Below are positions 35,421 to 44,353 of a stretch of 49,854 bases of DNA, piece after piece. The DNA is taken from assembly GCA_902592345.1 (NCBI GenBank), contig CACJEE010000001.1, forward strand, positions 110,038-159,891, read 5' to 3'. The notes beneath the pieces are model-generated. The model saw nothing but the letters and a program-made list of their open reading frames with translations. It did no database searches and was not told the DNA's origin. How positions within the stretch are numbered: position 1 is the first letter of the stretch; each line of letters opens with the position of its first letter. Made by a program: the position numbers and the translations under genes. This stretch comes from an uncultured Alphaproteobacteria bacterium. Lineage in GTDB: Bacteria; Pseudomonadota; Alphaproteobacteria; HIMB59; GCA-002718135.

Positions 35421-35495
35421 TGGTGCCACAGGGCGGAATCGAACCGCCGGCTTATTCATTACCAATGAATTACTCTACCCCTGAGTTACTGCGGC
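35421..35495 (-). tRNA. tRNA-Thr (anticodon GGT)
   Basis: On the minus strand the acceptor stem GCCGCAG pairs with CTGTGGC (one G-T), followed by discriminator A and an encoded CCA. The anticodon stem ATTCA/TGAAT closes loop TTGGTAA, giving anticodon GGT. The T loop reads GGTTCGATTCC. The length is 75 bases including CCA. Confidence 0.95.
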
Positions 35496-35584
35496 TTAAT
35501 TCTATTTTAACATATATAATATTTCAGTAAAATTATTTAATTTTGCCATTTTCATTTGATATTAATCATATATAAAAATTATTG

Positions 35585-36181
35585 ATGACGGAAATTGATT
35601 TTTGGTTTTCTATAGGAAGTACTTATACATTTTTATCTGTAAATAGAATTTCTGAGGTTGCAAAAAGGGAAAATATAAAATTTAATTGGAAACCATTTAG
35701 TGTAAGAAAAATTATGATGGATATGGACAACATTCCATTTACTCCTCCATCAAAAAAAATTAAGTCAGATTATATGTGGAGAGATATAGAAAGAAGAGCT
35801 AAATTTTATGACTTTCATGCATTGGTTCCTGCTCCATACCCTTTAAAAGAATTTGATTTAGCAAATCAAATAGCTATTTTAGGGATGAATGAAGGCTGGG
35901 GAATAGAATATGTTATATCAACATATAAAAGATGGTTTCAGGAAGGAAAAGAACCTGCAACTGAACCAAATCTAACAGAAATATTTAAAGAGTTAAATTT
36001 ACAAAAAGAGGAAACTTTAAATAAAGCAGAATCAACAGAGATATATAAACAATATGAAGAAAATACTGAGAACGCTTATAAATCTGGAGTGTTTGGTAGT
36101 CCAACTTTTATTTATAAAGGTGAGGTTTTTTGGGGTGATGATAGACTAGAAGATTGCATAAAATGGATTAATATTAAATGA
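35585..36181 (+). CDS. DsbA-family 2-hydroxychromene-2-carboxylate isomerase-like protein
   Basis: This 198-residue protein of the kappa-GST/HCCA isomerase family opens with IDFWFSIGSTYTFLSVNRI, where the Ser replaces the redox Cys of DsbA. It contains FDLANQIAILGMNEGW and the closing GVFGSPTFIYKGEVFWGDDRLED with the cis-Pro. Such enzymes use glutathione and no disulfide. The substrate is unknown. The ATG at 35585 follows a TTG that only lengthens the ORF by one codon. It ends with TGA, evidence that TGA is a stop in this genome. Confidence 0.85.
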   Translation: MTEIDFWFSIGSTYTFLSVNRISEVAKRENIKFNWKPFSVRKIMMDMDNIPFTPPSKKIKSDYMWRDIERRAKFYDFHALVPAPYPLKEFDLANQIAILGMNEGWGIEYVISTYKRWFQEGKEPATEPNLTEIFKELNLQKEETLNKAESTEIYKQYEENTENAYKSGVFGSPTFIYKGEVFWGDDRLEDCIKWINIK

Positions 36182-36183
36182 TT

Positions 36184-36656
36184 ATGAAAAACATAATTTT
36201 TTTTTTGCTATAATATTTTTAACGAGCACTAATTCTTTTTCCAAAACTATAATAGGTAAGGCCCGGATCATAGATGGTGATACAATTCACATAAAAAATA
36301 ATAAAATAAGACTTCATGGAATAGATGCTCCTGAAACTACGCAAACATGTAAAATTGATTTACAGGATTGGTATTGTGGAAAGCAATCTACTGCTGAATT
36401 AAAAAAAATTATTGATAACCAAAGTGTTGAGTGTCAAGTTAGTGATATTGATATTTATGATAGATATGTTGCAATTTGCTCAACAATTAAGACTAACTTA
36501 AATAAATGGATGGTTAAAAATGGATGGGCTATTGCCTATAGATATTATTCGACTGATTATATTTTAGAAGAAAAATATGCCCGTGAAAATAAATTAGGCA
36601 TATGGAAAAGTGAATTTTTGAAACCTTATCAATATCGAAAGAATAATAAGAATTAA
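36184..36656 (+). pseudogene. Secreted thermonuclease (SNase-like) gene, frameshifted in a T10 tract
   Basis: ATG at 36184 opens MKNIIFFLL and stops at 36213. If the T10 run at 36197-36206 had one more T, the frame would run MKNIIFFFAIIFLTSTNSFS, a proper signal peptide, straight into a complete staphylococcal-nuclease domain ending at TAA 36654-36656. That domain keeps the catalytic set: ARIIDGDTIHI, IRLHGIDAPETTQ (Arg and Glu) and DIYDRYVAIC (Arg). The downstream codons are intact, so decay is recent, switchable, or a sequencing error. It follows the isomerase gene by two bases. Confidence 0.75.
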
Positions 36657-36754
36657 GAATACTTATTATTAATTTGTTACAATTTGACGCTATCAAATTG
36701 AATACGAATCTCACTATAAACTTTAAAGATTTAACTTCATTATAGGAGAATAAT

Positions 36755-37120
36755 ATGAACTTAAGAACAATATTTAAAGCTCAATCAATTGTCTTGTTTA
36801 TAAATGCAATCGGTGGTCTTTTTCTAACAAGTGCTTTTTTAGGTGCAGCAGGATGGGAAATTACACCAGATCTTATTACGCTAGGTCAGTTTACCGGTAT
36901 GACTTTTTTAGTATTTGCAATTTGGGCATGGAGATTACCTGATGTGGCAAGTGATTCAATCAAATCAATTGGCATGCTTTTTGCAATAGGTGGACTTTTA
37001 TTTACTATTATCATTGCATATCATATCATAATCGGAGCAGTTGCAGGAGCGACAGCATATGTAAATATTATTTTAACAGCTTTATTTGCTATTGCTTTTT
37101 ATTTTTATAGCAGAGATTAA
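36755..37120 (+). CDS. Small four-helix membrane protein of unknown function
   Basis: This 121-residue protein has four predicted membrane segments (about 9-30, 44-60, 70-88 and 96-117), with short conserved-looking loops such as GAAGWEITPDL and WAWRLPDVASD. I do not recognise the family with certainty. AGGAG precedes the ATG and a terminator follows, so it is monocistronic. It resembles in architecture, not sequence, the small membrane gene at 33935. Confidence 0.75.
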   Translation: MNLRTIFKAQSIVLFINAIGGLFLTSAFLGAAGWEITPDLITLGQFTGMTFLVFAIWAWRLPDVASDSIKSIGMLFAIGGLLFTIIIAYHIIIGAVAGATAYVNIILTALFAIAFYFYSRD

Positions 37121-37138
37121 TAATTAATTTTAAATAAT

Positions 37139-37170
37139 AAACGCTTTTTTGTGAAAGCGTTTATTTTCGT
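37139..37170 (+). terminator. Intrinsic terminator
   Basis: AAACGCTTT pairs with AAAGCGTTT around a 6-base loop, followed by a T-rich stretch. It ends the transcript of the small membrane-protein gene. Confidence 0.8.
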
Positions 37171-37235
37171 TTTATTTAAATATAAATCTTTCTAGGAATA
37201 GATTTAAAAAATAGTATAATATAAGCACATCTCTT

Positions 37236-37349
37236 ATGAAAAATATTTTTAATTTTCTTTTTCCATCTGGAACATGGTCTTTAACGAGAGTATTGATCCT
37301 TTTTGTTTTATTTGGAACATTAGATTTTATTTTTCTATTTTATATGTAG
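37236..37349 (+). CDS. 37-residue single-helix membrane microprotein
   Basis: ATG at 37236 encodes MKNIFNFLFPSGTWSLTRVL and then a hydrophobic helix, stopping at TAG 37347-37349, six bases before the ABC-F gene. The N-terminal amphipathic FLFPSG followed by one membrane helix looks designed rather than random, but there is no strong ribosome binding site. The function is unknown; it is probably co-transcribed with the ABC-F gene. Confidence 0.5.
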   Translation: MKNIFNFLFPSGTWSLTRVLILFVLFGTLDFIFLFYM

Positions 37350-37355
37350 ATTTAA

Positions 37356-39173
37356 ATGCAAAGTGATTTAATATTTTCACTAAGAGATGTTGATGTGAGA
37401 TTTGGAAAAAAAGAAATTTTCAATAATCTTAATTTAAATATTCATAGAAATGATTTGATTGCTTTAGTCGGTAAAAATGGTGTTGGTAAAACAACATTAA
37501 TGAAAATAATTATGGGTAATCAAGAATTAGATAATGGAGAATTATGGAGTTATCCAAATTTAAAAATATCTTACTTTACTCAAAATTTTGAAATTGATTT
37601 TTCCAAAACTGTAGAAGAAGAAATAATGAAAGTTATTTTAAAGGATGAAGAAAAATTCAAGATTGATATGTATTGTCATAACTTAAATCTTAATAAAAAA
37701 GAAAAAATTAATAATTTATCAGGAGGCCAAAAAAGAAGAATTTTTCTTATAAAAAGCTTAATACCTGACTCAGACATTATCTTACTTGATGAACCAACAA
37801 ATCATTTAGATTTAGAGTGTATTGAATGGTTAGAAAATCATTTGCGGGAACTTAATAAAGCTATGCTTTGTGTAAGTCATGACAGAACATTTCTTAGCAA
37901 TTTTACTAATAAAGTTTTTTGGCTCGACAGAGGTGATTTAAAAATTAGCCCAAAGGGTTTTAAAAATTTTGATAACTGGTCAGAAGAATTATTAAATCAA
38001 GAGGCTCGAGAATTAAGAAATAGAAAGCAATTTGTAAATTTAGAGGTTGAATGGGCGCAAAGAGGAGTCAAAGCAAGAGTTAAAAGAAATGTTAAAAGAT
38101 TAGAGAGAGCAAAGCAATTAAAGGCTCAGTTAGAAAAAGATGAATCTTCATATAGATTTGCTATTCAATCTACAAAACCTATTGTATTTAAACCTTCTTC
38201 AGATAATTCTCGTTTTGTTGCTGAATTTTTTAAAGTAACTGTTAAATATCCTAAATCATCAAATAAAATTCTTAAGGATTTATCTGTTAAGATAACTAAA
38301 AATGATAGAATTGGACTTCTTGGTAAAAATGGAACTGGCAAATCGACATTTTTAAAAACTTTAATTGGTGAATTGGAAGCATCAAGTGGGAACATTAAGC
38401 TTAAAAAAAATTTAGATTTCTCTTATTTTGATCAATTAAGAAATAATTTAAATTCAAACAAATCTCTTAAAGAAATTTTAGTGCCAAATGGAGGTGATTA
38501 TTTATCAGTTCAAGGAAAAGAAAGACATGTTTGCAGTTATTTGAAAGATTTTCAGTTTGATCCAAAAAGAGTTAATGATACAATTTTATCTTTATCAGGT
38601 GGACAGCAAAATAGATTATTGCTATCAAAAGTTTTATCAAATCCCAAAACTGGACTTATTTTAGATGAACCCACTAATGATCTTGATCTTGAGACAATGG
38701 ACCTGCTTACTGAAATGTTAGCAAATTATAAAGGCACATTATTAATAGTTTCACATGATAGAGATTTTTTAGACCAAACTGTTAATAAAATCATGTATTT
38801 TGAAGAGGGCGGTAAAGTATCAATGTTTCTTGGGGGATATAGTGATTTTCTTAATCATCAATCAAATCAAAAACAAGTTAATCAAGAAAAAAAGAAGATT
38901 CTTAGATCAAAAAAAAATAAAAGTAATGATAAGCTCTCTTTTAAATTCAAATTTGAATTAGAAAATATTCCAAATGAGATTGCAGAAATTGAGGAAGAAA
39001 TATCTTTAATTAAAAATGAATTGAAAGATAATAATCTTTATATTAGCAACCCAAATAGATTTGAGGAAATCACAAACAAATTAATTATACTTGAGCAGGA
39101 GTATGAAAAAAAAGAAGCAAGATGGCTAGAATTATTAGAAATGGAAGAGGTAATCAATAAAGAAAATGAGTAA
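37356..39173 (+). CDS. uup: ABC-F family ATPase (Uup-like)
   Basis: This 605-residue soluble protein has two ABC domains. The first has GKNGVGKTT, LSGGQKRR and LDEPTNHLD; the second has GKNGTGKST, LSGGQQNR and LDEPTNDLD. A charged linker of about 60 residues lies between them, and a C-terminal coiled-coil region (about 540-605) is typical of Uup, which binds branched DNA or the ribosome. No membrane domain is present. Its last eight bases overlap a small downstream membrane-protein ORF. Confidence 0.85.
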   Translation: MQSDLIFSLRDVDVRFGKKEIFNNLNLNIHRNDLIALVGKNGVGKTTLMKIIMGNQELDNGELWSYPNLKISYFTQNFEIDFSKTVEEEIMKVILKDEEKFKIDMYCHNLNLNKKEKINNLSGGQKRRIFLIKSLIPDSDIILLDEPTNHLDLECIEWLENHLRELNKAMLCVSHDRTFLSNFTNKVFWLDRGDLKISPKGFKNFDNWSEELLNQEARELRNRKQFVNLEVEWAQRGVKARVKRNVKRLERAKQLKAQLEKDESSYRFAIQSTKPIVFKPSSDNSRFVAEFFKVTVKYPKSSNKILKDLSVKITKNDRIGLLGKNGTGKSTFLKTLIGELEASSGNIKLKKNLDFSYFDQLRNNLNSNKSLKEILVPNGGDYLSVQGKERHVCSYLKDFQFDPKRVNDTILSLSGGQQNRLLLSKVLSNPKTGLILDEPTNDLDLETMDLLTEMLANYKGTLLIVSHDRDFLDQTVNKIMYFEEGGKVSMFLGGYSDFLNHQSNQKQVNQEKKKILRSKKNKSNDKLSFKFKFELENIPNEIAEIEEEISLIKNELKDNNLYISNPNRFEEITNKLIILEQEYEKKEARWLELLEMEEVINKENE

Positions 39174-39336
39174 TAAATCAATTAATCTAATTGGGTGGAT
39201 TCTTTTTATTATATCTGCTGTAGGCTTTGTGATTTCGAGTTTAGGAAATTTTTGGGCTATGTTTGGAAGTTTATTTTTTCTTTTTGCTTGTTTGGTATTT
39301 CTAATTCCTTTTTTTAGAAAAGAAGATAAAGATTAA
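39166..39336 (+). CDS. 56-residue two-helix membrane protein
   Basis: ATG at 39166 overlaps the end of the ABC-F gene and encodes MSNKSINLIGWILFIISAVG, a second helix (about 28-50) and a charged tail FFRKEDKD, stopping at 39336. The coupling by overlap and the positive tail support a real gene. I do not recognise it. It meets the convergent aldolase gene with a 4-base overlap. Confidence 0.6.
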   Translation: MSNKSINLIGWILFIISAVGFVISSLGNFWAMFGSLFFLFACLVFLIPFFRKEDKD

Positions 39337-40130
39337 TAGGCCTCATTTTTTTGAGGTTCTAATGTTTTATCTTTCATATCATCAATAACAGATTGTGCAT
39401 GCGCTGACATCGATCTAAAATCAGAAGAGATAGTGACTAACTTAAATCCTAAATCTATCATTTCTTTTGCATATTTAGTTGTACCATTATGAATCCCAGC
39501 AATTTTACCTCTCTCATTAGCTTTTTTTGCAATAAGTTTTATATTTGAGAAAACTGGATCTTCTTTAACATCAAATTTAGGCTTAAGCCCGTAAGATGAA
39601 CTCATATCAGCAGGACCAATATATACTCCTGTCAAATTAGGCACAGATAAAATATCATCTAAATTATCAACTGCTTGCTGGGTCTCAATCATAGCAAAAC
39701 TTAAAATATTTTCGTTAGCTTTAGAAAAATAATCGGAACCATAAACTAGTTGAGCTCTCATAGGGCCAAAACTTCGTTGACCTATTGGTGGGTAATAACA
39801 ATATGAAACAAATTTTTCACAATCTTTCTTTGAATTAATCATTGGAGCTATAATACCAAGCACTCCTAGATCTAACATCCTCATTATAATTCCAGGCTCA
39901 GACCATGGTACTCTCACCATAGGTGTTGATTGACTAGATGATAGTGCTTGAAGCATAGGTAGGCTTGCAGCATAATCTGTTTGACCATGTTGCATATCAA
40001 TCGTAATTGCATCCCAACCCATTTTTCCAAAAGCTTCTGCGGTAAAAGAATTAGGTATTGATAACCAAGCATTTACAACTGGCTTTTTTTTATTCCATAT
40101 GTTGATCAAATTATTCATGAAGATTTCCAT
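39333..40130 (-). CDS. HpcH/HpaI-family aldolase
   Basis: This 265-residue class II pyruvate aldolase family protein has the blocks GWDAITIDMQHGQTDY, PMVRVPWSEPGIIMRMLDLG, GIIAPMINS, MIETQQAVDNLDDIL and GVYIGPADMSSSYG. The Glu of MIET and the Asp of GPADM are the metal ligands. It would cleave a 4-hydroxy-2-oxoacid to pyruvate and an aldehyde, as in degradation of sugar acids or aromatics. The substrate is not predictable. The start may instead be the Met four codons in (MNNLINIW). Confidence 0.85.
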   Translation of the reverse strand: MEIFMNNLINIWNKKKPVVNAWLSIPNSFTAEAFGKMGWDAITIDMQHGQTDYAASLPMLQALSSSQSTPMVRVPWSEPGIIMRMLDLGVLGIIAPMINSKKDCEKFVSYCYYPPIGQRSFGPMRAQLVYGSDYFSKANENILSFAMIETQQAVDNLDDILSVPNLTGVYIGPADMSSSYGLKPKFDVKEDPVFSNIKLIAKKANERGKIAGIHNGTTKYAKEMIDLGFKLVTISSDFRSMSAHAQSVIDDMKDKTLEPQKNEAY

Positions 40131-40178
40131 TATATCAAATATGTTAAAATTTAAATACTTAATTAAAAACTAATAAAT

Positions 40179-41246
40179 TTATTGGGTCAGTTTATATAAA
40201 TGTGTATTCGGCTCATCCGCTATTAAAAATATTTCACCAACAGAATTAATTTCTATATCTCTTATTCTGCCAATTTTATTTTTAAAAATAATTTTTTCAT
40301 CTTTAAAATTATTGCCATCTCTTTCCAGTATTGATAAATATTGAAATTTTAGAGACCCAATTAATAAAGCATTTTTCCATTCAGGAAATAAATTGCCTTT
40401 GTAAAATTTTATGCCTCCAACACCAATAGAAGGAACCCAAATATGATTTGGTTTTAACAGACCTGGTTCCCAAGCTTTACCTTCTCCAATTTTAGTGCCA
40501 GAATAATTTTTACCTCCCCATGCAACTCGTTTCCATCCGTAGTTAGTTCCTTTTTTTACCTCTCCAATAAAATCACCTCCTTTTGGACCATGATTAGAAA
40601 TGAACACTTTATTAGTTAAAGGGTCAAGGTCCATGCCTTGAGGATTCCTCACTCCTATTTGATAGATAGAGGGTAACCATTTAGGATTTTGTAAGTAAGG
40701 ATTATCTTTTGGTATGCTTCCATCTTTATTAATTCTAATTATACTGCCAATTGCATTACTAGGATCTTGGGCAATCATTCCTTTTCCTCTTTCGCCAATA
40801 CTTACATATAAGTATTCATTTTTTATTGTCATTCTGGAACCAAAATGTCTTCCGTTGGTAATATATGGTAATGCTTCAAAAATTAATTGACTATCTACTA
40901 GTTTATTATTTTCTAACTTAGATCTAAAAACAGCAGTAGTGTAGCCATAGTCTTTTTTAATAGAGCAAGTAATCCAAATATTATTTCCTTCACTTATAAT
41001 ATCAAGCAAACCTCCTTGTTCTCTCCCATCAACAGGAATATCATGATCAATTTTAATGGACGTATTTTTTAATGTGTCTATTAACAAAATTTCATAGGAT
41101 TTTTTTTGAGTAATCAATAATTGATCTGAGTTAACCCATGTCATCCCCCATGGATAGCTAAGGTTAGCATTAAACTCTGATAATTTAAGTGCAGTTGCTT
41201 GATTAGATAAAACAAGTAAAATTAGAAAAAAATAAATAAATTTCAT
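40179..41246 (-). CDS. PQQ-dependent soluble sugar dehydrogenase-like protein
   Basis: This protein of about 355 residues has a signal peptide MKFIYFFLILLVLSNQATA followed by a six-bladed propeller of the glucose/sorbosone dehydrogenase family. Visible blocks are LSYPWGMTWV, GREQGGLLDI, NGRHFGSRM, GVRNPQGMDLDP and the calcium/PQQ-region GGDFIGEVKKGTNYGW. It likely oxidises aldoses in the periplasm using PQQ and resembles E. coli YliI. The ORF runs 13 codons further upstream, but the start at the signal peptide Met is more sensible. No PQQ synthesis genes are in the window. Confidence 0.8.
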   Translation of the reverse strand: MKFIYFFLILLVLSNQATALKLSEFNANLSYPWGMTWVNSDQLLITQKKSYEILLIDTLKNTSIKIDHDIPVDGREQGGLLDIISEGNNIWITCSIKKDYGYTTAVFRSKLENNKLVDSQLIFEALPYITNGRHFGSRMTIKNEYLYVSIGERGKGMIAQDPSNAIGSIIRINKDGSIPKDNPYLQNPKWLPSIYQIGVRNPQGMDLDPLTNKVFISNHGPKGGDFIGEVKKGTNYGWKRVAWGGKNYSGTKIGEGKAWEPGLLKPNHIWVPSIGVGGIKFYKGNLFPEWKNALLIGSLKFQYLSILERDGNNFKDEKIIFKNKIGRIRDIEINSVGEIFLIADEPNTHLYKLTQ

Positions 41247-41303
41247 TGATTGAGTTGTTTTAAATAATAAGTTAGCATTAATCAAATAATTGATATTAAA
41301 TTA

Positions 41304-42110
41304 ATGAAAAAATTAAAAATTTCACAAATTCAGTTTGAGGCAAAAGCAACTCCATTTCAAAATGCCATACTATTAGAAGAATATTTTGAAAAAACAAAAA
41401 AATTTAAACCTAACTTAATTTGCACACCTGAATGCTCAAATATAATAACAAATGATAAAAGTTATCTTTTAGAAAACACAACTGATGAAATTAATTGCCC
41501 AATAATTAAAATGGCTAAATCATATGCCAAAGAAAACAATCTCAATATTAATATTGGATCATTGCTATTAAAGAAAAAAAATAAAAAAAAATTAGTTAAC
41601 AGATCAATTTTTATAAATTCAAAAGGTAGTATTATAAAAAGATATGACAAGATTCATATGTTTGATGTAAATATTAGCAAAAAGGAAACTCATAGGGAAT
41701 CAAAAACTTTTCAGGCAGGTAAGAGTGTTGTAAGCATCAATTTAAACAATATTAAAATAGGCTTTACTATTTGTTATGATTTGAGATTTCCTCACTTATT
41801 TAGAAAACTTGCAAAAAAAGGATCTGAAATAATTCTTCTTCCTGCAGCTTTTACTGTTCCATCAGGAAAAGCTCATTGGGAAATAATGGTTCGCTCAAGA
41901 GCAATAGAAAATAGTCTTTTTGTTATTGCAACAAATATGTGTGGAACTCATCATTCAAACAGAAAAACTTATGGCCATTCATTATTAGTAAATCCTTGGG
42001 GTGAAATAGTAACTAGAGCTAAATCAAAACCAGCAATATTAAATACAGAGATTAATTTAAAGGAAGTAGGGGAAGCTCGCAGTAAAATTCCATCAATTTT
42101 TCATGCCTAA
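41304..42110 (+). CDS. Carbon-nitrogen hydrolase (nitrilase superfamily, Nit-type amidase)
   Basis: This 268-residue protein has the full Glu-Lys-Cys triad: Glu43 in CTPECSN, Lys116 in RYDKIHMFD and Cys157 in TICYDLRFP. The pattern DKIHMFD and CYDLRFPHLFR, with FTVPSGKAHW later, is that of Nit1/Nit2-like omega-amidase or deaminated-glutathione amidase. It probably repairs or hydrolyses small amides in the cytoplasm. It overlaps the following methyltransferase gene by eight bases. Confidence 0.85.
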   Translation: MKKLKISQIQFEAKATPFQNAILLEEYFEKTKKFKPNLICTPECSNIITNDKSYLLENTTDEINCPIIKMAKSYAKENNLNINIGSLLLKKKNKKKLVNRSIFINSKGSIIKRYDKIHMFDVNISKKETHRESKTFQAGKSVVSINLNNIKIGFTICYDLRFPHLFRKLAKKGSEIILLPAAFTVPSGKAHWEIMVRSRAIENSLFVIATNMCGTHHSNRKTYGHSLLVNPWGEIVTRAKSKPAILNTEINLKEVGEARSKIPSIFHA

Positions 42111-42723
42111 AATTAAATCTTTACTAGATGGGATTGGTAATGAAAATGTAACCGAAAAATACTACGATGATTGGGCTATCAACTATGATCAGACACTTAA
42201 AAAATGGAATTACAAAGCACCCAAAAAAGCTGTAAAAATTTTAGGAAAAGTCAAAATAAAATTTGATAACATTTTAGACTTGGCATGCGGAACTGGAATG
42301 TTTGCAGAAGAAATAAAAAAAAAATATAAAAAGATCATTATAGATGGTTGTGATATCTCTGAGCAAAGCCTTCAAATTGCAAAACAAAAAAAATTATATA
42401 GAAAATTATACAAAAAAAGTTTTGAAAAAAAAATCAAAATTACAAGTAAATATGATCTAATCAGCATGATTGGATCAATGACATATTGTCAAAAACCAAA
42501 TATACTGTTCTCACTAGTTAATACTTATTTAAAAAAAAATGGTATTTTTATATTTTCTCATAGAATTGATTTATGGGAAAAGCAAAATTTTGATGCATTA
42601 CTAGAAAAGTTCAAAAAAAATTTTACAATTAAATATCGTTCCAGACCTTTAAAATATTTACCAGAAAATACTGACTTTTCAAATAAAATAAAAATAAGAA
42701 TTATTGTTTTAAAAAAAATTTAA
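42103..42723 (+). CDS. Class I SAM-dependent methyltransferase
   Basis: This 206-residue protein has motif I ILDLACGTGMFAEEI at about residues 52-66 and the acidic motif II in IIDGCDISEQSLQIA, defining a Rossmann methyltransferase. The N-terminal EKYYDDWAINYDQTLKKWNY is typical of a family found in alphaproteobacteria beside nitrilase genes. The substrate is unknown. It overlaps the nitrilase gene and meets the convergent mntR gene end to end. Confidence 0.8.
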   Translation: MPKIKSLLDGIGNENVTEKYYDDWAINYDQTLKKWNYKAPKKAVKILGKVKIKFDNILDLACGTGMFAEEIKKKYKKIIIDGCDISEQSLQIAKQKKLYRKLYKKSFEKKIKITSKYDLISMIGSMTYCQKPNILFSLVNTYLKKNGIFIFSHRIDLWEKQNFDALLEKFKKNFTIKYRSRPLKYLPENTDFSNKIKIRIIVLKKI

Positions 42724-43109
42724 TTTTTCTTATTAAAAAGTTCCATTTTTTTTAATGTTTTTTGACTGACATGATGCTCTATTCCTTCTGCATCAGCCTC
42801 AGCAGTTTTATTATCTATACCAAGTTTTTTTAAGAAAGTTAAAACGATGATGTGTCTTTTTTTTGATACGCTTGCAAGCTCCTGCCCCTTTAGTGTTAGA
42901 AATATAGATCTATATGGTTCCTTTTTAACATATCCTTGATTTTGTAGTCTCTGAATTGTTTTATTTGCTGTTGCTTGAGCTATACCTAATTTATTTGCAA
43001 TATCGACAATTCTTGCCTCACCTTTTGAGTTTAAAAGATCAGCTATAATTTCAAGATAATCTTCAGTATTTTCTGTTTTGTGCGCGTCTCTTACTTTTTC
43101 AAATGACAT
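42720..43109 (-). CDS. mntR: MntR-type (DtxR family) manganese-responsive regulator
   Basis: This 129-residue DtxR-family protein has the winged helix EDYLEIIADLLNSKGEARIVDIANKLGIAQATANKTIQRL (about 16-55) and the metal-binding dimer domain with SKKRHIIVLTFLKKLGI and EADAEGIEHHVS, containing the usual His and Glu ligands. It lacks the SH3-like third domain, as MntR proteins do. With Mn2+ it should bind the palindrome in the adjacent divergent promoter region and control the transporter gene transcribed away from it. Confidence 0.85.
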   Translation of the reverse strand: MSFEKVRDAHKTENTEDYLEIIADLLNSKGEARIVDIANKLGIAQATANKTIQRLQNQGYVKKEPYRSIFLTLKGQELASVSKKRHIIVLTFLKKLGIDNKTAEADAEGIEHHVSQKTLKKMELFNKKN

Positions 43110-43152
43110 TATATTACTAGTTTAAATTTATATTATATCTATAGCATTATAA

Positions 43153-43168
43153 TATAGCCATAGCTATA
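43153..43168. promoter_or_regulatory. MntR-like operator palindrome
   Basis: TATAGC-CATA-GCTATA is a perfect 6-4-6 inverted repeat 22 bases upstream of the transporter gene and in the 80-base divergent gap beside mntR. The ATAGC/GCTAT half-sites resemble those of known proteobacterial MntR boxes. A further TATAGC half-site occurs just upstream, near 43140. Confidence 0.65.
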
Positions 43169-43189
43169 CTTTTTAGTTATAGATGCATT

Positions 43190-44353
43190 ATGAATGCATT
43201 GATTTCAGCTTTCAAAGATAAGCAAAAAATAATGTTTGCAAATGAGGGCAGGTTATTAAAAAAATCATTCTTTGGTCTTTTGATACTTGCTTTAGCTTTT
43301 CAGACTGGAGATTTTGGAGATGTTATACGTGAATCAATGGTTAATGCATATCTTGCTGTATCAGTTTTTGTTGGTTTTACCCTTATTGTATTCATTGGGT
43401 TAGATTCTCTAACCAACTTTGATATCGGTTCTTTTTTAGATAAAACAAAAAAATTACATGTGCCAATTGCTTCTTTTCTTGGAGCAATACCTGGGTGTGG
43501 TGGTGCAATAATTGTCGTTACACAATACATACAAGGCAGAATTTCTTTTGGTTCTTTAGTAGCTGTTTTAACCGCAACAATGGGAGATGCAGCTTTTCTT
43601 ATTCTTGCTATGGAACCATCAACGGGTTTATTAATATTTTGTTTAGGTATTTTAATTGGAACAATCTCAGGTTACTTAGTTGATCTTTTGCATGGTACTA
43701 ATTTTATGATGGCCAGTTCTAAAATTCAAATTGAATTTGAAAAATTAAAAAAAACATTTGTCTCAAAGTTCAATATCTTTTGGATGATCTTATTTGTTCC
43801 CGGATTTATTGTTGGTTTGCTTTTAGCCTTTCAAATTGATGTTGATAAACTTTTCTCATTACCCTCCAATATTAGCTTTGTATTAATATTAGGATCTGCA
43901 GGGGCAATTTTATCCATATTCATGTGGTCACTAAATCCTTTGAGTGATTTTCAATGTTCTACAGATAAAAGTAGAGGGTTTTTATCAAGAGTTGTTGATA
44001 CTACAAACTTTGTTACAACTTGGGTAATAAGCGGGTTTTTAGTTTTTGAGATTTTTATGTATTTTACCAGTTTAGATCTTAAAATGTTTTTTGATTTGTG
44101 GCTTCCATTTGTTCCATTAATTGCAATTTTATTTGGTTTCTTGCCTGGTTGTGGTCCACAAATTGTTGTAGCAACATTTTATTTAAATGGATTTATTCCT
44201 TTGTCAGCTGAACTAGGTAATGCAATTTCTAATGATGGAGATGCATTGTTTCCAGCTATTGCGCTTGCACCTAAAGCAGCAATAATAGCAACTATTTATA
44301 GTGCTTTTCCAGCGCTGATTGTTGCTTATACTTACATGATTTTCTTTGAATAA
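43190..44353 (+). CDS. Putative manganese transporter (multi-helix membrane protein)
   Basis: This 387-residue membrane protein has about ten hydrophobic segments and two matching signature loops, IPGCGGAIIVVTQYIQG in the first half and LPGCGPQIVVATFYLNG in the second. That indicates an internally duplicated, inverted-topology carrier. GDAAFLI and NDGDALFPAI are further paired loops. The family is annotated as putative manganese or arsenic-type efflux. Its position next to mntR and an MntR-like operator supports manganese; the direction of transport is not proven. Its stop overlaps a DUF2256 gene. Confidence 0.75.
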   Translation: MNALISAFKDKQKIMFANEGRLLKKSFFGLLILALAFQTGDFGDVIRESMVNAYLAVSVFVGFTLIVFIGLDSLTNFDIGSFLDKTKKLHVPIASFLGAIPGCGGAIIVVTQYIQGRISFGSLVAVLTATMGDAAFLILAMEPSTGLLIFCLGILIGTISGYLVDLLHGTNFMMASSKIQIEFEKLKKTFVSKFNIFWMILFVPGFIVGLLLAFQIDVDKLFSLPSNISFVLILGSAGAILSIFMWSLNPLSDFQCSTDKSRGFLSRVVDTTNFVTTWVISGFLVFEIFMYFTSLDLKMFFDLWLPFVPLIAILFGFLPGCGPQIVVATFYLNGFIPLSAELGNAISNDGDALFPAIALAPKAAIIATIYSAFPALIVAYTYMIFFE

